DNA of 64,000 nucleotides from Acetivibrio straminisolvens JCM 21531 (lineage in GTDB: Bacteria; Bacillota; Clostridia; Acetivibrionales; Acetivibrionaceae). Under the pieces are notes generated by a model, which searched no databases, had not been told where the DNA came from, and saw only the letters and a program-made list of their open reading frames with translations. Positions 19,572 through 28,335 of the stretch are shown here, piece by piece; position 1 is the stretch's first letter; the number at the start of each line of letters is the position of its first letter. Location of the stretch: assembly GCF_000521465.1 (NCBI RefSeq), contig NZ_BAVR01000008.1:25119-89118 (forward strand), read 5' to 3'. The position numbers were made by a program, and so were the translations under genes.

Positions 19572-20906
19572 TTAGACAATCTCATCATATATTTCTTTTG
19601 TTTCTATTACTGCATTACGGACTCTTTCCCTAAACCATTCCACGTCGTCTTCATTAAGGCTGATATTCGGATACATTCTTGAAATTGAAGAAACCAGTAT
19701 ACCGTTTTTCAAAAGGCTATTGTTTAAAATAATGTCCAGAGACATAATCTCAAAGTCATACTCTTCCGGATTCTTTAAAACATCCTTGCATACATGGTAA
19801 GAAGCACATCCGGGAGGTCCCTGAATCACAAGGGGAAGCCCTGCATTATCAGCTTCACTTTTTAATATTTCATGTATCATTACCATTTTCTCATTCATTT
19901 GTGAGATAGCCTGTCCATTATTTCTGCTCAGTATTTCAAGGGTAGCTTTTACTGCAGCTGTTCCAAGGGGATACCCGTTAAATGTTCCGGCATGGATGAC
20001 TTTCTTATCTACTAAAAGCTGCATAATCTCTTTTTTGCCAACCAGTGCGGATACAGGAACTCCGCCACCCGCTATAGCCTTGCCCAAGGTAGTCAAGTCC
20101 GGAGTTACACCATATTCCTGTTGTGCGCCTCCCAATCCCATTCGAAAACCGGTTATAATTTCATCAAAGATGAGTACAACATTGTATTCATCACACAATT
20201 CTCTCACTCTCTTTAGATATCCCGGAGCAGGAAGCACGCTTCCTCCATTTACGCAAACCGGTTCGGTTATCACTGCTGCAATTTCATGACCTTTGCTCTT
20301 TAAAAGGTTTTCAAGAATGTCGGCATTGTTCCACGGAATAAGATATGACTGACTTTCCATTGAATCTTTTGCACGACCGTCCGTACCTTTCAAGTCTCCA
20401 ACATAATCCGACGGAATAGGATCTCCAGTCTTAGGTGCCCTTCCTCCCATAATATTATCAGCATTTCCATGATAGTGGCCTATAAATCTGACAAAACGGT
20501 TCTTACCTGTCCATGCCCTTGCCAGTCGAAGCGCATTTTGAACAATTTCAGTTCCCGAAAGTCCAAAGCGGATCATCTCGGCAGAAGGAATAAATTTGGC
20601 AATTAATTCTAAAGCTTCGGCATCCATATCACAGTGGCTTACCGAAAGCACCCTGTCAATGGTTTCTTTTAAGCACTCATTGTATTCCTTATTTCCATGT
20701 CCCACTATCATAGCACCAAATCTGGCGTACAAATCAAGGTATTCATTCCCGTCCATATCCCAAGCTCTGCTTCCGTCTGCTTTGACAAAGTGTATAGGGG
20801 TTTCCTCCCACGGCAGGCGGAAATTGTAATGAACGCCCCCCGGAAGATATTTCTTTACCCTAAGGTTATATTCTTTCATGCTGGCAGGATTTTGCTGAGA
20901 TTTCAT
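19572..20906 (-). CDS. PLP aminotransferase, glutamate-1-semialdehyde mutase type
   Basis: This 444-residue class III fold-type I enzyme resembles HemL: PGGVHYNFR near the start, FGLSGTEIVQNALRLAR, LIFDEIITGFR with the cofactor Asp, and TLGKAIAGG with the Schiff-base Lys. No heme genes are near. It overlaps the acyltransferase stop by ATGA, so it belongs to the cluster. Comparable domains (AMT) in iturin/mycosubtilin synthases convert a beta-keto acyl thioester into a beta-amino one. A free AMT acting on the acyl starter is therefore the likely role, by inference. Confidence 0.83.
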   Translation of the reverse strand: MKSQQNPASMKEYNLRVKKYLPGGVHYNFRLPWEETPIHFVKADGSRAWDMDGNEYLDLYARFGAMIVGHGNKEYNECLKETIDRVLSVSHCDMDAEALELIAKFIPSAEMIRFGLSGTEIVQNALRLARAWTGKNRFVRFIGHYHGNADNIMGGRAPKTGDPIPSDYVGDLKGTDGRAKDSMESQSYLIPWNNADILENLLKSKGHEIAAVITEPVCVNGGSVLPAPGYLKRVRELCDEYNVVLIFDEIITGFRMGLGGAQQEYGVTPDLTTLGKAIAGGGVPVSALVGKKEIMQLLVDKKVIHAGTFNGYPLGTAAVKATLEILSRNNGQAISQMNEKMVMIHEILKSEADNAGLPLVIQGPPGCASYHVCKDVLKNPEEYDFEIMSLDIILNNSLLKNGILVSSISRMYPNISLNEDDVEWFRERVRNAVIETKEIYDEIV

Positions 20907-21862
20907 AGCACCCCTCCCCCTTTAATGTATTGTATTATCTTTTCTCTGTCTTCTTCATCGTCAAACGACAAACACATAGGCAATTGCGGGTTTTCCCTCA
21001 CCAGGTTTCTTGTTATCTGCTGAGGCCCTATGTCAACAAACAGCTCCACTCCCGATGCGGCAATCTGTTCTAAAACTTGATTCCACCTGACGGGCAGCAC
21101 CAATTGATTGCATAGAATCTCCGAAATGCTGTCCGTTTCTCCGATTATCTTTCCGGTAACGGTGGACCAAATGTCAAAGTTTGTTTTTCCGAATTCTATA
21201 CTTCTTATAGACTCTTCCAGTTCGCAAGTTGCAAAGGACATAAGTTCACTGTGGTAGGGAGCATCAGCTTTCATCGGAATCATTCTAAATGGAATAAATT
21301 GTCCGTCAGTTTCGTCCAACTCCCTGTCTAAAATTTTAAGAGCTTCTTGGGTGCCTGCAATAACAAACTGTCTTGGCGAATTGTAACCGGAAATTGTCAC
21401 ATATTCTTTGGCTTGAATGGATTCGATGATGCTTTCCAATACCGAAACTTCCAAGTCCACTACAACTCCGGATCTCCCCTTCTTTTGATCCATCGCTTGA
21501 TGCATAATTTCCCCTCTTTTTCTGGCAAATACAACGCCATCGGAAAAAGAAACCGCACCCGCGCAAACAAGAGCCGTAATCTCGCCCAAGCTATGTCCCG
21601 CAGCACAAAAAGGTTTTATGCCTATTTGTTCTTCAAAAACACGATATAGGGCATAACCTGCAGTTACAACTGCCGGTTGAGCATTTTTTGATAAAGTCAG
21701 CTCTTCAATATTACCTTTTAATATCAGAGAACGTATATCGTAACCCAAGGCACGGTTTGCCTCTTCAAAAACTTCATATGCTGCCTGGTATTCTTCAATC
21801 AGCTTGGCGCACATGCCTATATACTGGCACCCTTGCCCCGGAAATAGTAATGCAAACCTCAT
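20903..21862 (-). CDS. Stand-alone (trans) acyltransferase
   Basis: The 319-residue protein is a complete discrete AT: LLFPGQGCQYIGMC at the start, catalytic Ser in AAGHSLGEITAL near residue 90, and the specificity-region motif DAPYHSELM, with catalytic His, in place of the malonyl HAFH. Two PKS modules in the cluster have degenerate AT domains, so this enzyme probably loads them. Zwittermicin uses a similar free AT for hydroxymalonyl- and aminomalonyl-ACP. Its true substrate (malonyl-CoA or the hydroxymalonyl-ACP) is not decidable here. ATGA overlaps with both neighbours show tight coupling. Confidence 0.88.
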   Translation of the reverse strand: MRFALLFPGQGCQYIGMCAKLIEEYQAAYEVFEEANRALGYDIRSLILKGNIEELTLSKNAQPAVVTAGYALYRVFEEQIGIKPFCAAGHSLGEITALVCAGAVSFSDGVVFARKRGEIMHQAMDQKKGRSGVVVDLEVSVLESIIESIQAKEYVTISGYNSPRQFVIAGTQEALKILDRELDETDGQFIPFRMIPMKADAPYHSELMSFATCELEESIRSIEFGKTNFDIWSTVTGKIIGETDSISEILCNQLVLPVRWNQVLEQIAASGVELFVDIGPQQITRNLVRENPQLPMCLSFDDEEDREKIIQYIKGGGVL

Positions 21863-23013
21863 GATTTATTGCTCCTCTTATAATAGCGTTTTAATCCAAA
21901 ATCAGAAATTATCTCCTGCTGTATCTGGGAAGAACCTTCAATGATTTCCAAAACTTTAGCTTCCCTGTATAATCTTTCTACCGGATACTGATTGGTAAAC
22001 CCGTTGCCACCATGAATCTGCAGGGCATCATTTGCCACATCCACAGCAACTTTCGATGTAAAGTATTTTGCCATTGTTGTTTCCATGGCTGAATCGGGAT
22101 CCTTTTGTTTTCTCAATTCGCTGGCTCTCATGCAAAGAGCTCTGGCTGCATGAATTTTCGTTACAGCATCGCCAATCATACCGCGGATGAGCTGAAAACT
22201 TCTCAGCTTGTTGCCAAACTGCGAACGGCTTCTGGAGTATGATACCATTGCCTCCAAAGCCTCCTGTGCAATTGCAAGACCTGCCCAAGCAATGCTGAAA
22301 CGTCCATTGTCCAAAGCTGTTGAAACAATATACTCGAAGCCAAAGTTTAGTTTTCCCAACACATTTTCTTTGGGCACCTTTACTTGATTCAAAGAAATTT
22401 CAGCAAGATAAGTTGCACGCCCAGCCATCAATCCGTTGATTCTTTTTGTTTCTACCCCCGGAAAGGACCTTTCCACAATAAATGCAGTACTTTTTCCATT
22501 ATTGGATGCAATAATTATGAAAACATCCGCAATATCACCGAAAGTGATCCACTTTTTCCTGCCGTTTATGACATAGCAATCATCCTCTTCATTCCAGGTG
22601 GTCATGATACTTTTTGCATCAGACCCGATATCCGGCTCCGACAAACCGAAAGCGGCAATCTTTTCTCCCCGGGCCAACTGCGGCAGCCACTTTTCTTTTT
22701 GCTCCTCCGTTCCGAAACGCAGCAAGGTTTCACCAACCAGTGATGTATGTACAGTAATAAGGCTTCTTGTCGCCATACAAGCTTTTCCGAATACCTCAGT
22801 AAACAATCCGTAGTAGACCGGGTCGAGGCCAAGTCCACCGTACTTTTCGGGGAACGGAGCAGCCAAATATCCTTTTGCAGCCATTTTCCGAATAAGCTCC
22901 AAAGGAACGCCGCCCTTTTCCTCAAAATCATTCACAAATGGGCGAATCTCGGCATCTACAAAAGCTTTTGCTTCCTCAATAATAGCTGCTTGTCTTTTAT
23001 CCTCAGTCATCAT
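21859..23013 (-). CDS. Acyl-CoA dehydrogenase-like flavoprotein (FkbI-like)
   Basis: The 384-residue protein is a full acyl-CoA dehydrogenase: FGLSEPDIGSD for FAD binding, the central beta domain, and the C-terminal LQIHGGNGFTNQYPVERLYREAKVLEIIEGSS segment with the catalytic-base Glu region. FkbI-type members oxidise ACP-bound glyceraldehyde-type intermediates to the malonyl level. It overlaps the ACP stop and the AT start by ATGA. A second ATG follows the first at 23010. Together with the FkbH, FkbK and ACP homologues it completes a hydroxymalonyl-ACP set. Confidence 0.88.
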   Translation of the reverse strand: MMTEDKRQAAIIEEAKAFVDAEIRPFVNDFEEKGGVPLELIRKMAAKGYLAAPFPEKYGGLGLDPVYYGLFTEVFGKACMATRSLITVHTSLVGETLLRFGTEEQKEKWLPQLARGEKIAAFGLSEPDIGSDAKSIMTTWNEEDDCYVINGRKKWITFGDIADVFIIIASNNGKSTAFIVERSFPGVETKRINGLMAGRATYLAEISLNQVKVPKENVLGKLNFGFEYIVSTALDNGRFSIAWAGLAIAQEALEAMVSYSRSRSQFGNKLRSFQLIRGMIGDAVTKIHAARALCMRASELRKQKDPDSAMETTMAKYFTSKVAVDVANDALQIHGGNGFTNQYPVERLYREAKVLEIIEGSSQIQQEIISDFGLKRYYKRSNKS

Positions 23014-23270
23014 ATCACCTCTTCTTCACGCATTTTTGCACACTCACTTAAGTAACCGGCAAGTTCGGAAATGGTTTTATATTCAAACATTGCAACCGGA
23101 TTAATATCGATTTCGAGTTTCTTTCTGATTCTATTGATAATCTTTAAAGCCTGAACGGAAGAAATTCCAATTCTTAAAAAGTTTATATCCTCATCAATAG
23201 AATCCGGTTCTTCATTTAAAATTGCGGCAATTTCAGCTTTAATAAAATCAATAATTTCTTGTTTACTCAT
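23010..23270 (-). CDS. Free-standing acyl carrier protein
   Basis: An 86-residue carrier protein with the serine in FLRIGISSVQALKIINRI and the usual four-helix pattern. The ATG at 23270 has AAGGAG seven bases upstream. An upstream in-frame start at 23315 would overlap the KS gene. It sits directly after the AL-ACP-KS protein, which lacks an ACP behind its KS, so it most likely accepts the elongated starter chain. It could also be a second extender ACP. Confidence 0.85.
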   Translation of the reverse strand: MSKQEIIDFIKAEIAAILNEEPDSIDEDINFLRIGISSVQALKIINRIRKKLEIDINPVAMFEYKTISELAGYLSECAKMREEEVI

Positions 23271-23283
23271 TTTCATTCTCCTT

Positions 23284-26200
23284 TCAACAGCTAATCCAAA
23301 AAGATTTTTTCTCAAACGGATATGACGGCAAATTCATAAGTTTTCCCAATCCGTCCGGATATATATAATCCCAGTTAAAATCAGCTCCGGCCACATACAG
23401 TTCTCCTATGATAGTAAGCAAACTGGAATCAAAAGAACCTTCAGGGGACGGTTGAAAATCAACTATTTTGAGTTTGCTTTGAACTTCCTCAGGCAATATA
23501 TCCGATAACTCTTCTTGCATACATATGCTTAAGACAATATCCGATTTTATTCTTTGCGGCTTACTATCGGCGCCATTCTCCTCCAAAATACCTTCCGCTT
23601 CTTGAAAATACATTCTCAGCGCCGTTTGTAAATCAATTTTTCCATTTGCTGCATCTGCTAAAGCTTGTCCCGAATTTACACCATAAATCTCATTGATATT
23701 TGTACCGCTGTCTTTAAGAGCCCGTACCAATGAATACCAGTAAGTAAAATGAGCCAAATCGTTTCTATTGTAGTGATTCAAATCGGTTATTCCATGCTTT
23801 TTAGCACACTCACTAATTTCAGAGAAGTTCTTTATAAATGTCTCACTGGTTTCATCAAAAAGATTAGGAATATCTTTACAGTTCTTTTTCAGGTCGCCTA
23901 TATATATGCATGTTTTTGCCGAACGACCTTTCAAGAATTGTCCTCTTTTAATACCCTCCAATGTTCTTGCCTTTTCATTTTCAGAAATAACACATGCTGC
24001 ACGGTAACTGTAGTGTTTTCTATAACGGTTGCGGGTAAAGCACATATCATGGATATTCAACTCGGGTAAATCCCTAAGCATGTCCTCAGTTTGCTTGATC
24101 ATAACCTCCAATGCTCTCTCAGACTTGGCCGATAAAGTGAGAAGATTCACTTTTCTCTTTTCTTTCTGTATGTTATGACTTTGATTCCATTCTTCCAAGA
24201 TTAAATGTACATTGGTTCCACCCAATCCAAAACTGTTTATTCCCGCTTTGCGTGTACTTCCTTCTTTTACTTTCCACTCCTCTACCTCTTGTACAACATA
24301 AAAAGGTGTTTTTTCTATCTGGAGTGCGGGATTAATTTCTTCCATATGCAGACTTGGAACCAATTTTTTATTTTTAAGGCAAAGCAAAACCTTTGCCAGG
24401 GAAGCTCCCCCAGATGCCGATAAAAGATGCCCGATATTTGTCTTTACAGAACCTATTCCAATATTGCTGGATTTTTCTACGTTATATTCCGAGAACAACT
24501 TGGACAATGCATTAACCTCAATAGGGTCTCCAATGGTGGTTCCTGTTCCGTGGGCCTCTATATAGCCGATTTCGCCAGGCGAAAGTTTGGCATCATTATA
24601 TGCTTCCAACAAAACTTTATATTGTCCTTTAGGGTTTGGTGCCATAATTCCCAGCGAGTATCCATCGTTATTGATAGCACTTCCCCTTATTACCGCATAG
24701 ATATTTTTGTTTTCTTTTATTGCTTTTGCCAAAGGCTCAAGATAGACAACCACCACACCTTCACCCAAGACAGTCCCGTCGGCATCCTTGTCAAATACTC
24801 TGGCGTTTTTGGTGGATGATACAATTCCCGCCGTTTTTGAAAGTATGTGTGCAATGGGAACGACCAAAATATTGGCGCTTGTCACAACCGCACCCTCAAT
24901 GCTTTTGTGTCTTATTGCCTCTACTGCATGATGAAGAGCTGCCAAAAAGGATGAACATGCAGTATCAATGGATAATGCAGGACCAGTAAAATTATATGCA
25001 TGGGATATAATTGCCGCTGTAATGTTATGCATATTGCCAACCATGGTATTAGGGTGAAGCTTCTCTGCACCGTATTTTTCAATATACCTTGCAAGAAGCT
25101 GGTAGTATGTATTGGTACTGATACCCGAGTATACTCCAATATTGCGCTCTTCTTCAAGCCCTGGAATCATTCCCGCATCCTCTAAGGCTTCATAGGATGT
25201 TTCTAAAATAAGCCTTTGCTGAGGGTCCATAAATTTTGCCTCTTCAGCAGAGATTTCAAAAAATTCGTTATCAAAACACTCAATGTCCTCAAGCTCTCCG
25301 AGCCAGTCATTCCATTCCGGTTTGCCGGAAAGCTCCTTTCTCTTGGGACTGATTTGGGATATGCAATCTTTTTTAGAACACAGGTTGTTCCAAAACTCTT
25401 GTTGGTTTTTGGCACCGGGCAATCTTAGAGCCAATCCGGTGATAGCAACAGCCTTGTCCATATCTATCCGATTGTCGGTCTCCAACTCTATCGCAGAGTT
25501 CTTATCAACAGACGGCATACCTTCAATATACTCGGAAATTTGTCTTATTGTCTTGCAGGAAGCCAAAAGTTCACTTCCAACTTCCCTTTTTAAATGCTTT
25601 GATATTTCATCAAGCAATTGATATGCCTTAATTGAGTTACCGCCCAAAGCAAAAAATGCATCATCAATAGATATGCTTTGTTCCGGTATATTTAAAATTT
25701 TAGACCAGCTTTCCCGCAAAAACATTTCCAGTTCGTTACGGGGTTGTTGAATTGATTTTTCCTTATTTTGCTTTTTTTGAATACACTCCTCAATTTCTCT
25801 GAGTAAGTCATCATATTCTCCATTTTCAAAGTTTTTGCGCAGTTGGAAACGCTGCACTTTACCGCTAGTAGTTTTCGGTATGGCACTAACCGGAATCACA
25901 TGGGTTATCTCCACGCCCAATGCTTCATGAAGTTTATCAATGATACTTTTACGCAGTGGAAGAAATTTTTCAATACTAGACTTGTACTTTATAAATGCAA
26001 GGAGTTCCTCCTGCTGAGTCTTGCTGTTAAAATGTCCCACCAAAGCAATATTTCCTCTGTCTATAGTGTCCAGTTCGTAAATAATTTCCTCCAAATCATG
26101 TGCAAAGTAGTTTTGACCTCTAACAAATATAACATCTTTTATTCTTCCGCTCACTACAAGGGAACTGTCCGCCATAAAACCGAGGTCTCCGGTACGTAAC

Positions 26201-27519
26201 CAGCCATCTATAAATAGGTCTTTTGTAGCTTCATCATTGTTGTAATACCCGGAAGTAACATTATTTCCCCTAATTTGAATTTCTCCAATCATGTATTCAT
26301 CCAAGGTATTTCCGTTTTCATCTGCAATCCTTACATCCACACCGTCAAAAGGATGCCCCTCATGCACAAATTCAATTTTGTCGGTTTCATTGTTATTCTC
26401 AACCGTAGCTACAATATTTTCATTAATCATCTTTGTTCTGCATATTCTCTCAACTCTTACCGGCGTACCGATTTTTGGCATAGTAACACCCACTGTTGCT
26501 TCTGCCATTCCATACGCAGGTTTCATCATATTTTCCCTAAACCCGCATTTAGAGAACTTTTTCACAAAATTGTCTATTACCAAGGTAGAAATAGGTTCAG
26601 CACCATTGGCAACAAATCGAAGAGAAGATAAGTCCAATGAAGCCAACTTATCGTCGGATATTTTTCTTGTCATCCAATCATATCCGAAGTTTGTGGCACA
26701 GAACCAAGTCCCTTTGTGCTCGGTAATTTTTTTCAGAAACATATAAGGTGAACGGACAAAAGTAAACGGTGAAAACACCATGATGTTGCATCCGTTTTTT
26801 ACGGGAGTAAGGTGCTGGGCAAACATTCCCATATCATGGGTATGAGGCAGCCATGTAAAAACCGTATCGTTTTCTGTACTTTCAAATCTGTTGGATATGG
26901 CAATAATATTGGTTAATATATTTCTGTTTGTCAGTTTTACTCCCTTGGGAATTCCGGTACTACCCGAAGAAAACTGTAAAAATACCAGTTCATCCGGTCC
27001 CGGGTAACATATGTCGTCTTCCATTTCGCTGTTTTCCAGTTCCTGCGTTGAAATAAATTCAAATCCTTCAAAACAGCCGCTGTCCTTCAACCCTTGATAT
27101 TGGGCACGAAACGGTTCTTCAATCAATATTAAGGGCTTTTTTAAGACTTCCCAAACCTTGGACAATTTCAGAAGCCCTGCTGAATTGGGTTCCCATGATG
27201 TAGGCTGGCTTATCGGTGCAACAACTATTCCTCCTAAGACACATGCCCAAAAGGTTTTGTAAAACTCTTTCGAGTTGTCGATTTCCAGTATGACAACATC
27301 TCCTTGCTTGACACCCCTCTGATGCAGAGTCTTAAGGTATCTGCGTGCATAACCCAAAAGCTCGGAATATGAAAGAAATTCCTCATCTCCGGATGCACTT
27401 ATAAATGTCAAGCCCTTATGCGGATACTTCTCCCCAACATAAATCAATAACTTGGAGATGCTATCATATTCTTCCGGAACGTTAACCGTTTTACCGTATA
27501 AAATTGCTTTCTTTGACAT
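23284..27519 (-). CDS. Lipopeptide starter protein: acyl-AMP ligase-ACP-KS-dead AT
   Basis: The 1,411-residue protein begins with a fatty-acyl-AMP ligase (about residues 1-590; FSSGSTGIPKGVKLT near 186), followed by a carrier domain (LGGNSIKA near 626) and a ketosynthase (ITGLALRLPG near 685, active-site DTACSSFL near 855, EAHGTGT near 993, and TNIGH). The last 270 residues resemble the KS-AT linker and an AT remnant: where GHSxGE is expected only YGVNSGQALADA is found. It would activate a fatty acid, load it on the ACP and extend it once using an AT in trans. The order resembles the AL-ACP-KS start of mycosubtilin synthase. No ketoreductase or aminotransferase is fused. Confidence 0.93.
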   Translation of the reverse strand: MSKKAILYGKTVNVPEEYDSISKLLIYVGEKYPHKGLTFISASGDEEFLSYSELLGYARRYLKTLHQRGVKQGDVVILEIDNSKEFYKTFWACVLGGIVVAPISQPTSWEPNSAGLLKLSKVWEVLKKPLILIEEPFRAQYQGLKDSGCFEGFEFISTQELENSEMEDDICYPGPDELVFLQFSSGSTGIPKGVKLTNRNILTNIIAISNRFESTENDTVFTWLPHTHDMGMFAQHLTPVKNGCNIMVFSPFTFVRSPYMFLKKITEHKGTWFCATNFGYDWMTRKISDDKLASLDLSSLRFVANGAEPISTLVIDNFVKKFSKCGFRENMMKPAYGMAEATVGVTMPKIGTPVRVERICRTKMINENIVATVENNNETDKIEFVHEGHPFDGVDVRIADENGNTLDEYMIGEIQIRGNNVTSGYYNNDEATKDLFIDGWLRTGDLGFMADSSLVVSGRIKDVIFVRGQNYFAHDLEEIIYELDTIDRGNIALVGHFNSKTQQEELLAFIKYKSSIEKFLPLRKSIIDKLHEALGVEITHVIPVSAIPKTTSGKVQRFQLRKNFENGEYDDLLREIEECIQKKQNKEKSIQQPRNELEMFLRESWSKILNIPEQSISIDDAFFALGGNSIKAYQLLDEISKHLKREVGSELLASCKTIRQISEYIEGMPSVDKNSAIELETDNRIDMDKAVAITGLALRLPGAKNQQEFWNNLCSKKDCISQISPKRKELSGKPEWNDWLGELEDIECFDNEFFEISAEEAKFMDPQQRLILETSYEALEDAGMIPGLEEERNIGVYSGISTNTYYQLLARYIEKYGAEKLHPNTMVGNMHNITAAIISHAYNFTGPALSIDTACSSFLAALHHAVEAIRHKSIEGAVVTSANILVVPIAHILSKTAGIVSSTKNARVFDKDADGTVLGEGVVVVYLEPLAKAIKENKNIYAVIRGSAINNDGYSLGIMAPNPKGQYKVLLEAYNDAKLSPGEIGYIEAHGTGTTIGDPIEVNALSKLFSEYNVEKSSNIGIGSVKTNIGHLLSASGGASLAKVLLCLKNKKLVPSLHMEEINPALQIEKTPFYVVQEVEEWKVKEGSTRKAGINSFGLGGTNVHLILEEWNQSHNIQKEKRKVNLLTLSAKSERALEVMIKQTEDMLRDLPELNIHDMCFTRNRYRKHYSYRAACVISENEKARTLEGIKRGQFLKGRSAKTCIYIGDLKKNCKDIPNLFDETSETFIKNFSEISECAKKHGITDLNHYNRNDLAHFTYWYSLVRALKDSGTNINEIYGVNSGQALADAANGKIDLQTALRMYFQEAEGILEENGADSKPQRIKSDIVLSICMQEELSDILPEEVQSKLKIVDFQPSPEGSFDSSLLTIIGELYVAGADFNWDYIYPDGLGKLMNLPSYPFEKKSFWISC

Positions 27520-27528
27520 GTTATCCCC

Positions 27529-28296
27529 CTAAAAACCTCTTTCTTTTAACCATTTAATCAGTTCATCTTCCCGTTCTTTTAAATTATTTTTCTGTGTGTT
27601 GAATTTACCCAGTGTGCATTCCGCTTCAATATTTCCGTCTGAAAAATAGATGACTCTGTCTGCCCTTGCTGCCACTTTTATATCATGGGTAACAACCAAA
27701 AGGGTTGTTCCATTCTGATTAATATCGTTCAAAATATTCATTACTTCCGACGAAGTGCTGGAATTCAAAGCTCCTGTAGGCTCATCTGCAAAAATTATGT
27801 TAGGAGAATTGATTAGTGCTCTGCATATAGCAGCACGCTGTAATTGTCCCCCTGAAACTTTGGTAATGTCATGTCCTCCAATGTTTCCGATTCCAACTCT
27901 ATCCATGAGTTTTTTCGTGTCATTCATTACCATATTTCTGGGTTTTTTTCCCGCTTTAATACCCGGAAGAGCAATATTTTCTTTAATTGATAGAGTCTTT
28001 AACAAATGAGAGTGCTGAAATATAAATCCCATTTTATTTAACCGAATCTGGCTCATTTCTTCATCGGACAAGCCGGATATGTCTTCTCCATCAAATATAA
28101 CCTGTCCTCCGGTAGGTCTGTCCATACCGCTGATGTTGTAGAGAAGTGTTGATTTACCTGAGCCGGACTGGCCCATGATTGCAACAAATTCTCCTTCTTT
28201 TATCGCAAGATTTACGCCTTTTAGTACTACAGTTTCTTCTTCTTTTGATTTTCCAAAAGTCTTATATAAATTCTTTGCTTCCAAAATTGTCTTCAT
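27529..28296 (-). CDS. ABC transporter ATP-binding protein (MacB/LolD type)
   Basis: The 255-residue protein has Walker A GQSGSGKST (about residue 42), the signature VSGGQLQRAAI, Walker B IIFADEPTGAL and the H-loop VTHD. The GQSGSGKST/ADEPTGAL combination is typical of MacB-type ATPases that pair with FtsX-fold permeases. The permease is the next gene upstream, 40 bp away. Its place between the starter PKS and the thioesterase suggests export of, or immunity to, the cluster product. Confidence 0.92.
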   Translation of the reverse strand: MKTILEAKNLYKTFGKSKEEETVVLKGVNLAIKEGEFVAIMGQSGSGKSTLLYNISGMDRPTGGQVIFDGEDISGLSDEEMSQIRLNKMGFIFQHSHLLKTLSIKENIALPGIKAGKKPRNMVMNDTKKLMDRVGIGNIGGHDITKVSGGQLQRAAICRALINSPNIIFADEPTGALNSSTSSEVMNILNDINQNGTTLLVVTHDIKVAARADRVIYFSDGNIEAECTLGKFNTQKNNLKEREDELIKWLKERGF

Positions 28297-28335
28297 AGTA
28301 TGTTATCCCTTCCCGTAATTTTAATGATTTTTGAA

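Noticed and set aside
19572..20906. Heme biosynthesis hemL
   Set aside because: The motifs fit HemL superficially, but the gene is translationally coupled to the acyltransferase within a biosynthetic operon and no other heme gene is near, so a beta-aminotransferase is preferred.
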